A stretch of 64,000 bases of DNA, from the NCBI RefSeq assembly GCF_022758295.1, contig NZ_JALDWJ010000010.1, positions 124,001 through 188,000 on the forward strand. Reading direction: 5' to 3'. Both the position numbers and the translations under genes were made by a program. A model generated the notes under the pieces. It saw only the letters and a list, made by a program, of their open reading frames with translations, was not told the DNA's origin and searched no databases. The stretch comes from Lysobacter sp. CFH 32150 (GTDB lineage: Bacteria > Pseudomonadota > Gammaproteobacteria > Xanthomonadales > Xanthomonadaceae). Of this stretch, positions 56,101 to 63,831 are shown in pieces. Each line of letters opens with the position of its first letter. Position 1 is the stretch's first letter.

Positions 56101-56577
56101 TCGCGGGTGAACCACGGCAGCGTGTTCACGATCACCGTGCCGCGCGGCGAGACGGGGCGCATCGCGGCGAAGGTCGAACCGACGCCGGACCGGCTCGGCG
56201 ATTTGGCGGGCATGCGCGTGCTCTGCGTCGACAACGACCGCGAGATCCTCGACGGCATGCGCGCCCTGCTGGAGCGCTGGCAAGCGGTCGTGTTCACCGC
56301 CACGACCGCCGACGAAGCCCTCGCGTTGCTGGCGTCGCGGCCCGATGTCGCGCTCGTCGACTACCACCTGCATGACCGCCTCGACGGCCTCGGCGTGATC
56401 GATGCGCTGCGCGAACAGAATGGCCGCGCGTTACCCGCGGCTCTGCTCACCGGCGATGGCAGCGACGCGGTGAAACTTGCCGCGCGCGATCGTGGTTGCC
56501 TGGTGCTGACCAAACCGGTGAAACCGGCGTCGTTGCGTGCATTCCTCGCCGCGCAACGACAGCTCGCGCTGGCCTGA
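53140..56577 (+). CDS. crbS: CrbS-like hybrid histidine kinase with sodium/solute symporter domain
   Basis: This is an 1145-residue sensor. Residues 1 to about 500 form an SSS/SLC5 symporter with around 13 membrane helices (YCSSWTFYGAVGTAA and DATEHHRGMMLAVALESLVK are typical). A PAS domain (LENISQGVSVVDAEMRLVAWNRRY) follows at about 640-740, then a coiled coil. The HisKA domain carries His793 in AAVSHDVLQPLNA, the HATPase has DTGPGIP and GLGLGLSIC, and the C-terminal receiver has Asp1074 in ALVDYHLHDRLDG. This matches the CrbS acetate-switch kinases, which control acs through CrbR. Its GTG start follows GGAGGCAGG. The CrbR-like gene and acs lie convergently just downstream. Confidence 0.85.
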   Translation: MIPGWVLLLVSLGYVGLLFAVAYYGDRRDPVSRSRWLRPMVYSLALAVYCSSWTFYGAVGTAARTGLGFLPIYLGPLLMLLFGWRILERLVLISGEHRIVSIADFLSSRYGRAPGLAALVAAVALIAAVPYVALQFKAVAMSVTVLAGSGEAGLLADPALYVALLLAVFAILFGTRQIDATEHHRGMMLAVALESLVKLVAFIAIGVFALAHLPGVGGYGARMAQAAQTVTAHGMPTGFVAQTLLAFVAIVCLPRQFHVAVVECQDPSDLRPARWLFGSYLLIFSLLVVPITLAGQSLLAGSGASPDTYVLALPLALDHDTLALAAYVGGFSAATGMVIVASVALATMVSNDLVMPLLLRSRALDDTGGIDRQVLWVRRATIVALALMAYAYHRGALGSDSLAQHGLLAFAAVGQFAPALIGGLYWRGASRAGAFAGLLAGALVWLYALLLPALARGGWFGTGWIEHGPLGVAWLRPEQLFGLTGWDPLTHGVFWSLLLNVGAFFLVSARNRPRLQEQLLASSYLDPYAQRPAIGPGGWAGSVRSGELLALAERILGERGARRAFEDYAAQQGRPWQPDFPADRALAQFTERLLASAIGAASARLTLTSALRGSGMELGEVVALLDEASQELRFNRQVLSTTLENISQGVSVVDAEMRLVAWNRRYQHLFGYPDGMLYVGRPVSDLIRWNAERGELGTGDIEIQVQRRLDHLRAGTPHVFERVRTSGQVIEMRGQPLPGGGYVTSYSDVTDYKRAEQALRDANETLEERVELRTREAEDAQQSKTRFLAAVSHDVLQPLNAARLFTTALRESRDDREQAHLAERVDASLRAAEDLLDGLLDVSRLDAGALQPEITDFDTGELLRELAAQYAPTAAERGLQLRLRVPMTLTVRSDRRLLRRALQNFIANALRYTREGGVLLAARERSDAIELQIWDTGPGIPAHHLEQIFDEFRRFEQPGVGGERGLGLGLSICQRIARTLSHPLTVRSRVNHGSVFTITVPRGETGRIAAKVEPTPDRLGDLAGMRVLCVDNDREILDGMRALLERWQAVVFTATTADEALALLASRPDVALVDYHLHDRLDGLGVIDALREQNGRALPAALLTGDGSDAVKLAARDRGCLVLTKPVKPASLRAFLAAQRQLALA

Positions 56578-56594
56578 GGCATGCGGATCGAGAG

Positions 56595-57269
56595 CTAGTC
56601 GATCTCTTCCGGCGGCGGCACCACCGCGCCCGGGTCGAGCGCGAGTTTCGCCGCGATCAGGACCGCCTGCGTGCGATTGCTGGCGCCGAGCTTGCGCAGG
56701 ATCGCGGTCATGTGCGCCTTGATCGTCGCTTCGGAGACACCAAGTTCGTAGGCGATCTGCTTGTTCAACAGGCCATCGCCGAGCATCTGCAGCACGCGGA
56801 ACTGCTGCGGCGTCAGGTCGCGGAGGCGTTGCGCGGCATCGTGTTCGTCGGCGGCGGCTGCCGGCGCGTCGAACGCGGCCGGGGGTGCCCAGCGATCGCC
56901 GGCGAGGACGCTGGACAGCGCTTCTCCCAGCGTCGCGGCGTCCGCCGATTTCGGAATGAATCCGACCGCGCCGTGATCGAGTGCGCGCCGCATCACGGCA
57001 GGTTCCTCGCGTGCCGACACGATCACGATCGGCAGCTGCGGATGCAGCGCGCGCAGGTGCACCAGTACGCTGAAACCCTGCGCGCCGGGCATGTTGAGGT
57101 CGAGCAGCAACAGGTCGGCATCGGGATCGCGCTCCACCAGCGCGTACAGCGCGTGGACGCTGTCGGCCTCATGCAGCGTCGCCGTCGGCAGCACCCGCGC
57201 CACTGCGCCGCGTAACGCTTCGCGGAACAGGGGATGGTCGTCGGCGACGAGGACAGTCTGGCCCGGCAT
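56595..57269 (-). CDS. crbR: CrbR-like NarL/LuxR response regulator
   Basis: This is a 224-residue regulator. The receiver domain has VLVADDHPLFREAL, phosphoacceptor Asp57 in LLLLDLNMPGAQGF, SAR and FIPKSA (conserved Lys). The LuxR HTH at about 153-215 contains LLNKQIAYELGVSEATIKAHM. It is 24 bases downstream of acs on the same strand and convergent with the kinase gene. CrbR homologues activate acs when phosphorylated by CrbS. The dyads at 59350 and 59389 are plausible targets. Confidence 0.85.
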   Translation of the reverse strand: MPGQTVLVADDHPLFREALRGAVARVLPTATLHEADSVHALYALVERDPDADLLLLDLNMPGAQGFSVLVHLRALHPQLPIVIVSAREEPAVMRRALDHGAVGFIPKSADAATLGEALSSVLAGDRWAPPAAFDAPAAAADEHDAAQRLRDLTPQQFRVLQMLGDGLLNKQIAYELGVSEATIKAHMTAILRKLGASNRTQAVLIAAKLALDPGAVVPPPEEID

Positions 57270-57293
57270 CGCGTCAGTGTGCGCCGGCTGCGA

Positions 57294-59282
57294 TCACGGC
57301 ACGCGGCGGTGTTGCACCAGCGATGCGACCACCGACGGATCGGCCAGCGTCGAGGTATCGCCGAGCTGGTCGGGCGCGTTCTCGGCGATCTTGCGCAGGA
57401 TGCGACGCATGATCTTGCCCGAACGGGTCTTCGGCAGGCCCGGCGCCCATTGCAGGTGGTCGGGCGTGGCGATCGGGCCGATTTCCTTGCGCACCCAGTT
57501 CACCAGTTCCTTGCGCAACTCGTCGCTGTCGGCCTCACCGGCTTTCAGCGTCACGTAGGCGTAAATGCCCTGGCCCTTGAGGTCGTGCGGGAACCCGACC
57601 ACCGCGGCCTCGGCGACTTTCGGATGCGAGACCAGTGCGCTTTCCACCTCCGCCGTGCCGATGCGATGGCCGCTGACGTTGATCACGTCGTCGACGCGGC
57701 CGGTAATCCAGTAATAGCCATCGGCATCGCGGCGGCAGCCGTCACCGGTGAAGTACATGCCCGGATAGGTCCTGAAGTACGTGTCGATGAAGCGCTGGTG
57801 GTCGCCGTACACGGTACGCATCTGGCCCGGCCACGAATCGAGCAGCACGAGGTTGCCTTCGGTTGCGCCGTCGAGCAGTTGGCCGTTGGCATCGACGATG
57901 GCCGGCTGCACGCCGAAGAAGGGTTTGGTTGCCGAGCCAGGCTTGGCGTCGATCGCGCCGGGCAACGGCGTGATCAGGATGCCGCCGGTTTCCGTCTGCC
58001 ACCAGGTATCGACCACCGGGCTGCGTGCATCGCCGACGACTTCGTAGTACCAGCGCCACGCTTCCGGGTTGATCGGTTCGCCGACGGTGCCGAGCAGGCG
58101 CAGCGACTTGCGCGACGTCTTCTTCACCGGCGCATCGCCCTCGCGCATCAACGCGCGGATCGCGGTCGGCGCGGTGTAGAAGACCGTGACTTGGTGCCGG
58201 TCGATGACCTGCCAGAAACGCGACACGTCGGGATAGTTCGGCACGCCTTCGAACACCAGCGCAGTCGCGCCGTTCGCCAGCGGCCCGTACACGATGTAGC
58301 TGTGCCCGGTGACCCAGCCGACGTCGGCCGTGCACCAGTAGACGTCGTCGTCGCGCAGGTCGAACACGCATTCGTGCGTGTAGCTGACGTAGACAAGATA
58401 ACCACCGGTGGTGTGCAGCACGCCTTTCGGCTTGCCGGTGCTGCCCGAGGTATAGAGGATGAACAGCGGGTCCTCCGCGTTCATGCGCTCGGGTTCGCAG
58501 GTGTCCGGCTGGTCATCGACGACCGCGTCGTACCAGCGGTCGCGCGGCATCTGCATGTCGACCGCGGCCTTGGTATGGCGCACCACCAGGACGGTTTCGA
58601 CCGAGTTGGTGCCGGGCAGCTTCAACGCGGCATCGACGTTGGCCTTGAGCGGGATCTTCTTGCCGCCACGCAGGCCCTCATCGGCGGTGATGATCAGTTT
58701 GCTGGCGCAATCGTGCACGCGGTCGGCGATCGACTGCGGCGCGAAGCCGCCGAACACCACCGAGTGGATCGCACCGATGCGCGCACACGCCAGCATCGCC
58801 ACCACCGCTTCGGGAATCATCGGCAGGTAGATGGTGATGCGGTCGCCCTTGCGCACGCCGAGCGCACGCAGCGCATTGGCGAGCTTGCACACGCGCGTGT
58901 ACAGCTCGCGGTAGCTGATGCGCTCGGCTGGCAGCTGCGGATCGTCGTGTTCGAAGATCAACGCGGTCTTGTCGCCACGCGCGGCGAGGTGGCGGTCGAG
59001 GCAGTTGACGCTGGCATTGAGCTCGCCGTCGGCGAACCAGCGGATGTGGAAATCGTCAAGTTTGTAGCTGACATCCTTGACCTGCGTCGGCGGTTTGTCC
59101 CAATCCAGGCGTTGCGCCACGCGTCCCCAGAAGGCGTCCGGATCGCGCAACGATTCGGCGTACAGCCGCTCGTACTCGGCGCGATCCACGCGTGCCTTGG
59201 CGGCGAAGGAATCCGGAACCGGGTACGTGCTCAGCAGGGTGCTGTGCAACGCATCCGGGCGAGAGGCATCAGGCGACGACAT
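57294..59282 (-). CDS. acs: Acetyl-CoA synthetase
   Basis: This is a 662-residue AMP-forming acetate:CoA ligase. The motifs are [20 protein letters not shown] (A3), [21 protein letters not shown] (A5), [18 protein letters not shown] (A7/A8) and [10 protein letters not shown], whose lysine is the usual acetylation site. It converts acetate to acetyl-CoA during growth at low acetate. ATG 59282 gives [13 protein letters not shown] 59321 would extend into the regulatory region. It is divergent from the DcaP-like porin gene across 187 bases carrying two shared dyads. Confidence 0.96.
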   Translation of the reverse strand: MSSPDASRPDALHSTLLSTYPVPDSFAAKARVDRAEYERLYAESLRDPDAFWGRVAQRLDWDKPPTQVKDVSYKLDDFHIRWFADGELNASVNCLDRHLAARGDKTALIFEHDDPQLPAERISYRELYTRVCKLANALRALGVRKGDRITIYLPMIPEAVVAMLACARIGAIHSVVFGGFAPQSIADRVHDCASKLIITADEGLRGGKKIPLKANVDAALKLPGTNSVETVLVVRHTKAAVDMQMPRDRWYDAVVDDQPDTCEPERMNAEDPLFILYTSGSTGKPKGVLHTTGGYLVYVSYTHECVFDLRDDDVYWCTADVGWVTGHSYIVYGPLANGATALVFEGVPNYPDVSRFWQVIDRHQVTVFYTAPTAIRALMREGDAPVKKTSRKSLRLLGTVGEPINPEAWRWYYEVVGDARSPVVDTWWQTETGGILITPLPGAIDAKPGSATKPFFGVQPAIVDANGQLLDGATEGNLVLLDSWPGQMRTVYGDHQRFIDTYFRTYPGMYFTGDGCRRDADGYYWITGRVDDVINVSGHRIGTAEVESALVSHPKVAEAAVVGFPHDLKGQGIYAYVTLKAGEADSDELRKELVNWVRKEIGPIATPDHLQWAPGLPKTRSGKIMRRILRKIAENAPDQLGDTSTLADPSVVASLVQHRRVP

Positions 59283-59349
59283 GCGCGGCTCCGTGAACGT
59301 GGAACGCACAGTGTGCCGCAACTATGAGCACGCGCGCGTGAGCGGGGTC

Positions 59350-59365
59350 TTAGACCTTGGTCGTA
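59350..59365. promoter_or_regulatory. Putative CrbR-type dyad, acs/porin intergenic site 1
   Basis: TTAGAC-CTTG-GTCGTA is an imperfect dyad centred near 59357, 68 bases before the acs start codon and 105 before the porin start. It shares CTTG-GTCG with the sites at 53065 and 59389. Confidence 0.5.
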
Positions 59366-59388
59366 ACTGGCCGTAAATCCGGCCCAAC

Positions 59389-59404
59389 TTCGACCAAAGG
59401 CGAA
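59389..59404. promoter_or_regulatory. Putative CrbR-type dyad, acs/porin intergenic site 2
   Basis: On the minus strand this reads TTCGCC-TTTG-GTCGAA, a good dyad with the same four-base core as the site at 53065. Its centre is 39 bases from site 1, close to four helical turns, which would suit cooperative binding. Confidence 0.5.
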
Positions 59405-59469
59405 TAGTCGCGACGCAACCACGCGTGCAGGCTCCGCTCGTGCATCCGCACGCCGTCCTGGGAGGGGAC

Positions 59470-60906
59470 ATGTCGACAGGTATCGCAACGCGGGCTTCAG
59501 GCAATCCAATCCCACGCGGTTCGAAACGCTATGTTTCAAGGCGTCGTGGAACCCTGGCCACCGCCCTGCTGTTCGCGCTGATCGCGCCTGGCATGGCGCT
59601 CGCCCAGCATTCTCAAGGGAGCAGCGCAAAGGAAAAAGAACTCGAAGCGCGCGTCGCCCAGCTCGAACAGATGGTGCAGCAGCTGATGGCGCAACAGCAG
59701 CAGACGCAGGTGCAGGTCGAACAGGTCCGCACTGCACAGACACAACCGGCAGCGACGGACGGCAAGCCGAAGATCCAGTCGACGCCGATCATGACCGCGG
59801 CCAATCCCGGCACGACGTTCTCCTACGGCGGCTTCGTCAAGCTCGACGCGATGTACACCGACACCACCGACGGCGAGATCGCCGACGGCAGCGTCGGGCG
59901 CATGTTCTACGTGCCCAGCACGATCCCAGTCGGCGGCGTCGCCGAAGACGAGGGCGATCTGGATTTCCACGCACAGTTCTCGCGCTTCTGGTTCGCCGCC
60001 GACACCACGCTCGACTCCGGCGACAAGCTGAAGGGTTACCTCGAGTTCGACCTGTTCGGCGGCGGCAACAACGCCTTCCTCGGCAACGAGATCGCCACCA
60101 ACACCCACGGTGTCACCCTGCGCCAGGCCTATGTCACCTGGAACAAGTGGTTGGCCGGCCAGACCTGGTCCAATTTCCAGGACGTGGCGGCGTTGCCGGA
60201 TGCAGTCGACTTCATCGGTCCGACCGAAGGCACCACCTTCGTGCGGCAGGCGCAGCTGCGTTACACCAGCGGCCCGTGGTCGTTCTCGGTCGAGAATCCC
60301 GAAACCACGATCACGCCGTACCTCAACCTCGGCTCGCGTATCTCCAGCGACGACAACAGCGTGCCCGACTTCACCGCGCGCTGGCTGAAGAAGGGCGGCT
60401 GGGGCCACTTCACCGTCGCGGCCCTGGTGCGCCAGTTCAAGTACCAGGATGTCGCCACGAATCGCGACGACAGCGAAACCGGCGCTGCGTTGAGCGTGTC
60501 CGGCAAGTGGAATGTCAGCAAGACCGACGACCTGCGTTTCATGGCGACCGCGGGCCGTGGCGTGGGCCGCTATCTCGGCCTGGGCCTTGCCACCGACACC
60601 GTGATGGCCGCCGACGGTTCGCTGGAACCGATCGACGGCTACGGCGCATTTGCCGCGTGGCGCCATGCGTTCTCGCCGAAGTGGCGCAGCAACGTGTTCT
60701 ATTCGATGGCCCACTTCGACAACGATGCAGCGCTCACCGGCTTTGCCGTCACCGAGCGCGCGCAGTCCTGGCATTTCAACCTGATCTATTCGCCGTTCCC
60801 GAAGCTCGACATCGGTACCGAACTGATCTGGGGCCAGCGTTCGCTCGAGGGCGAGGCCGACGGCGATCTGCGCCGCATCCACACCCACGTCAAATACAGC
60901 TTCTGA
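59470..60906 (+). CDS. DcaP-like trimeric outer-membrane porin
   Basis: This is a 478-residue porin. The signal peptide LATALLFALIAPGMALAQ is followed by a coiled coil (EKELEARVAQLEQMVQQL), a linker rich in Gln/Thr/Ala, and a beta-barrel opening FSYGGFVKLDAMYTDTTDG. It ends in HTHVKYSF. The layout (N-terminal coiled coil, then a 16-strand barrel) is that of the DcaP family, which passes small carboxylic acids. GGAGGGG precedes the ATG. It shares the regulatory gap with acs and precedes the MHS transporter by 17 bases, so acetate or dicarboxylate uptake is likely. Confidence 0.85.
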   Translation: MSTGIATRASGNPIPRGSKRYVSRRRGTLATALLFALIAPGMALAQHSQGSSAKEKELEARVAQLEQMVQQLMAQQQQTQVQVEQVRTAQTQPAATDGKPKIQSTPIMTAANPGTTFSYGGFVKLDAMYTDTTDGEIADGSVGRMFYVPSTIPVGGVAEDEGDLDFHAQFSRFWFAADTTLDSGDKLKGYLEFDLFGGGNNAFLGNEIATNTHGVTLRQAYVTWNKWLAGQTWSNFQDVAALPDAVDFIGPTEGTTFVRQAQLRYTSGPWSFSVENPETTITPYLNLGSRISSDDNSVPDFTARWLKKGGWGHFTVAALVRQFKYQDVATNRDDSETGAALSVSGKWNVSKTDDLRFMATAGRGVGRYLGLGLATDTVMAADGSLEPIDGYGAFAAWRHAFSPKWRSNVFYSMAHFDNDAALTGFAVTERAQSWHFNLIYSPFPKLDIGTELIWGQRSLEGEADGDLRRIHTHVKYSF

Positions 60907-60923
60907 CCGGAAGGAAACCCATC

Positions 60924-62585
60924 ATGTCCACCACCACCGTCAATGCACTTCCTATCGGTACGCTGACGCAAAGCCACAAAAAGGTCATCTTCGCGTCCAG
61001 TCTCGGCACCGTATTCGAGTGGTACGACTTCTACCTGTACGGGTCGCTCGCCGCGATCATCGCCAAGCAGTTCTTCAGCGGCCTCAACGACACCAGCGCC
61101 TTCATCTTCGCGCTGCTCGCGTTTGCCGCCGGTTTCGCGGTACGGCCGTTCGGCGCGATCTTCTTCGGCCGCCTCGGCGACATGATCGGGCGCAAGTACA
61201 CGTTCCTGGTCACGATCGTGATCATGGGCATCTCGACGTTCCTGGTCGGCGTGCTGCCCAGCTACGCCAGTATCGGCTTCGCGGCCCCGGCGATATTGAT
61301 CGCGTTGCGATTGCTGCAGGGCCTCGCGCTCGGCGGCGAGTACGGCGGCGCGGCGACCTATGTCGCCGAGCACGCGCCGCAGGGCAAGCGCGGCCTGTAC
61401 ACCAGCTTCATCCAGACCACCGCGACGCTAGGGCTGTTCTTGTCGTTGCTGGTAATCCTGGGCTGCCGCACCTGGCTGGGCACCGAAGCGTTCGAAGCTT
61501 GGGGCTGGCGCATTCCGTTCCTGCTGTCGGTCGTGCTGTTGGGCGTCTCGGTGTGGATCCGCCTGCAGCTCAACGAGTCACCGCTGTTCCAGCAGATGAA
61601 AGCCGAGGGCAAGGGCTCGAAAGCCCCGATCACCGAGAGCTTCTTCACCAAGAACGGTCGCATCGTGCTGCTCGCGTTGCTCGGCGCCACCGCGGGCCAG
61701 GCTGTGGTCTGGTACGCGGGCCAGTTCTATGCGATGTACTTCCTCACCCAGTCGCTCAAGGTCGATGCCACCACGACCTGGCTGCTGATCGCCGCCGCGC
61801 TTGCGCTCGGCACGCCGTTCTTCATCTTCTTCGGCTGGTTGTCGGACAAGATCGGCCGCAAGGGAATCATCATGGCCGGCTGCCTGATCGCCGCGCTGAC
61901 CTACTTCCCGCTGTTCAAGGCGCTCACCCACTACGCCAATCCGGCGGTTGCCGAAGCCAGCGTCAATGCACCGGCGGTGGTGCATGCCGATCCGGAAACC
62001 TGCTCGTTCCAGTTCGACCCGGTCGGCAAGAAAGTCTTCACCAACTCCTGCGATATCGCCACCGCTGCATTGGCCAAGGCCGGTATTCCGTACACGATCC
62101 AGGCCGCGCCGACCGGCAGCGTCGCCAAGATCACCGTCGGCACCACCGAGGTCGCGGGGTATGAAGGCAAGGGCTTGAGCAAGGAAGACGGCAAGGCGCA
62201 GGGCGAAGCGTTCGGCAAATCGTTGAAGACGGCGTTGACCGCCGGCGGCTATCCGGAGAAGGCCGATCCGGCGCGCATCAACAAGCCGATGGTGCTGCTG
62301 ATCCTGACGCTGCTGGTGATCTACGTGACCATGGTCTACGGCCCGATTGCGGCATGGCTGGTCGAGCTGTTCCCGACTCGCATCCGCTACACCTCGATGT
62401 CGTTGCCGTACCACATCGGCAACGGCTGGTTCGGCGGTTTCCTGCCGACGATCGCCTTCGCCCTGGTCGCCGCCACCGGCAACATCTACTACGGGCTGTG
62501 GTATCCGATCGCAATCGCGCTGATGACCTTCGTGATCGGCTCGCTGTTCCTGCGCGAAACCAAGGACGTGGACATTACGAAGTAA
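60924..62585 (+). CDS. MHS-family MFS transporter with a large extracytoplasmic insert
   Basis: This is a 553-residue, 12-helix carrier of the metabolite:H+ symporter (MHS) family. The start is FASSLGTVFEWYDFYLYGSL. GRLGDMIGRKY lies between helices 2 and 3, and GLALGGEYGGAATYVAEH follows at residues 133-150. Residues about 337-454 form an insert of about 118 residues, rich in Ala, Lys and Thr and with Cys360 and Cys376. It is probably periplasmic, because it follows a helix after the LSDKIGRKG cytoplasmic loop. Co-transcription with the porin suggests transport of acetate or another carboxylate. Confidence 0.85.
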   Translation: MSTTTVNALPIGTLTQSHKKVIFASSLGTVFEWYDFYLYGSLAAIIAKQFFSGLNDTSAFIFALLAFAAGFAVRPFGAIFFGRLGDMIGRKYTFLVTIVIMGISTFLVGVLPSYASIGFAAPAILIALRLLQGLALGGEYGGAATYVAEHAPQGKRGLYTSFIQTTATLGLFLSLLVILGCRTWLGTEAFEAWGWRIPFLLSVVLLGVSVWIRLQLNESPLFQQMKAEGKGSKAPITESFFTKNGRIVLLALLGATAGQAVVWYAGQFYAMYFLTQSLKVDATTTWLLIAAALALGTPFFIFFGWLSDKIGRKGIIMAGCLIAALTYFPLFKALTHYANPAVAEASVNAPAVVHADPETCSFQFDPVGKKVFTNSCDIATAALAKAGIPYTIQAAPTGSVAKITVGTTEVAGYEGKGLSKEDGKAQGEAFGKSLKTALTAGGYPEKADPARINKPMVLLILTLLVIYVTMVYGPIAAWLVELFPTRIRYTSMSLPYHIGNGWFGGFLPTIAFALVAATGNIYYGLWYPIAIALMTFVIGSLFLRETKDVDITK

Positions 62586-62630
62586 CAGCCGCACCAAGTA
62601 ACGCCAAAGCGAACCCCACGTCGCGATGCG

Positions 62631-62662
62631 ACAACGCCGGCTATTGGCCGGCGTTGTCTTTT
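62631..62662 (+). terminator. Intrinsic terminator of the porin-transporter operon
   Basis: Eleven-base perfect arms (ACAACGCCGGC and GCCGGCGTTGT) with loop TATTG are followed by CTTTT. The rest of 62663-62912 holds no gene that I can support. Confidence 0.88.
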
Positions 62663-62762
62663 AGCGTTCGCGAATGTTCCACATCGCATGGACGACCCAG
62701 GCCGATGCGGTCGCGAGTCGTAACATCGCGTTAAGGAACAAACGCGCATGTTGTCCGGGCAC

Positions 62763-62779
62763 TACGACGCAAGGTCGTA
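62763..62779. promoter_or_regulatory. TACGAC-N5-GTCGTA perfect dyad upstream of the fasciclin gene
   Basis: Six-base perfect arms are separated by five bases. The minus strand reads TACGAC-CTTGC-GTCGTA, which resembles the acetate-module sites with one extra base. It lies 134 bases before the fasciclin ATG. Confidence 0.4.
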
Positions 62780-62912
62780 ACGGCCACTCAGCCGCGCTGC
62801 ACTTCCACTCCCAAACCGCAACTGAGCCTCGCGCTCCTGCAGACGCAGGGGCCACGGCTTCGGCCGCTTTCGATTCCGCAAGACCGCGGATTGCACCCAA
62901 GGCATTCTGATT

Positions 62913-63356
62913 ATGAGCACCATGAGCAATACACCCAGCACCAAGAATCTCGTTGATACGGCTGCCGCCAACGATTCGTTCAAGACCTTCACCAAGGCAA
63001 TCGAACGCGCCGGCATGAGCGACACCCTGCGCGGCGCAGGTCCGTTCACTGTCTTTGCCCCAACCGACGCGGCATTCGAGAAGCTGCCCACCGGCAAGCT
63101 CGAGAATCTGTTCAAGCCCGAGAACAAGGAAGAGCTCGTTTCGCTGCTGAACTACCACGTCGTCAGCGGTCGCAAGAGCACAGCCGACATCGGCAAGTGG
63201 GAAGCGGCCAAGACGGTGAACGGTCAACTGGCTCCGATCAAGCTGACCGACAATCAGGTCATCATCGACGGCGCACATATCACCGCGGCCGATATTGATT
63301 CAAGCAACGGCATCATCCACGGCATCGACAAGGTCAATGTTCCGACCAAGCAATAA
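62913..63356 (+). CDS. Fasciclin (FAS1)-domain protein without a signal peptide
   Basis: This is a 147-residue single FAS1 domain. The core motifs are AGPFTVFAPTDAAFEKLPTG (H1 box) and LLNYHVVSG, with IIHGIDKVNVP at the end (H2 box NGIIHGIDKV). Most bacterial fasciclin proteins are secreted, but this one starts MSTMSNTPSTKNLVDTA with no hydrophobic segment, so it may be cytosolic or exported by another route. An in-frame ATG at 62922 is an alternative. A terminator follows at 63376. Confidence 0.9.
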   Translation: MSTMSNTPSTKNLVDTAAANDSFKTFTKAIERAGMSDTLRGAGPFTVFAPTDAAFEKLPTGKLENLFKPENKEELVSLLNYHVVSGRKSTADIGKWEAAKTVNGQLAPIKLTDNQVIIDGAHITAADIDSSNGIIHGIDKVNVPTKQ

Positions 63357-63375
63357 CGTCGTTTGAATGAGCAAC

Positions 63376-63404
63376 ACGGCGGGGCGAAAGTCCCGCCGTT
63401 TTTT
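63376..63404 (+). terminator. Intrinsic terminator of the fasciclin gene
   Basis: Eight-base arms (ACGGCGGG and CCCGCCGT) with an eight-base loop are followed by TTTTTT. It is 20 bases beyond the stop. Confidence 0.9.
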
Positions 63405-63465
63405 GACAGTGGCGGCACCGGGTCGAATGTGGATATCCCATCGGCTGCGCTTGGTGCTGGTTCCA

Positions 63466-63831
63466 CTATTGCGGCGGTGCGGCCAGTTCCTTCGTGCTGA
63501 GGAATCCATCGCGATTGCCGTCCTGGCGCTTGAACGTCTCCGCCAGCCGGGCGCGATGCGCTTCGCGCGTCACGGGTTGGCCGCGACCACCTGGCAATTC
63601 TTCGGCGGCAAGGATGCTGTCGCGATTGCGATCCATCGCATCGAAGGCGTAGCTCATCCAGTCCTGGTATTCGACCAACGCGACACGGCCGTCGCCATCG
63701 GCATCCATGCGCGCGAGGTAGTCGCTGGTCTGGGTGACCTGCGCGGCCGCGATCAACGGCAACAGCAGGAAAACGCAAAAGCCCGCACGATGAAGTGCGG
63801 GCTTGCTGGAGAACGCAAAGCGCGAACGCAT
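63466..63831 (-). CDS. Small exported EF-hand protein
   Basis: This is a 121-residue protein. A signal peptide (FCVFLLLPLIAAAQ) is followed by three EF-hand-like loops: DADGDGRVALVEY, DRNRDSILAAEE and DGNRDGFLSTKE. Calcium binding in the periplasm is likely. Its ATG overlaps the TGA of the upstream desaturase gene by one base (TGATG). A strong hairpin with T-tract spans codons 10-18, so expression may depend on transcription past a terminator. Confidence 0.75.
   Translation of the reverse strand: MRSRFAFSSKPALHRAGFCVFLLLPLIAAAQVTQTSDYLARMDADGDGRVALVEYQDWMSYAFDAMDRNRDSILAAEELPGGRGQPVTREAHRARLAETFKRQDGNRDGFLSTKELAAPPQ
63779..63804 (-). terminator. Terminator-like hairpin inside the EF-hand coding start
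   Basis: Ten-base perfect arms (AAGCCCGCAC and GTGCGGGCTT) with a six-base loop are followed on the minus strand by TT-GCG-TTTT. It would end the upstream desaturase transcript but lies in codons 10-18 of the EF-hand gene. Confidence 0.6.

Noticed and set aside
57234-59327. 697-codon open frame opposite acs
   Set aside because: acs is complete on the other strand and this frame has no domain.
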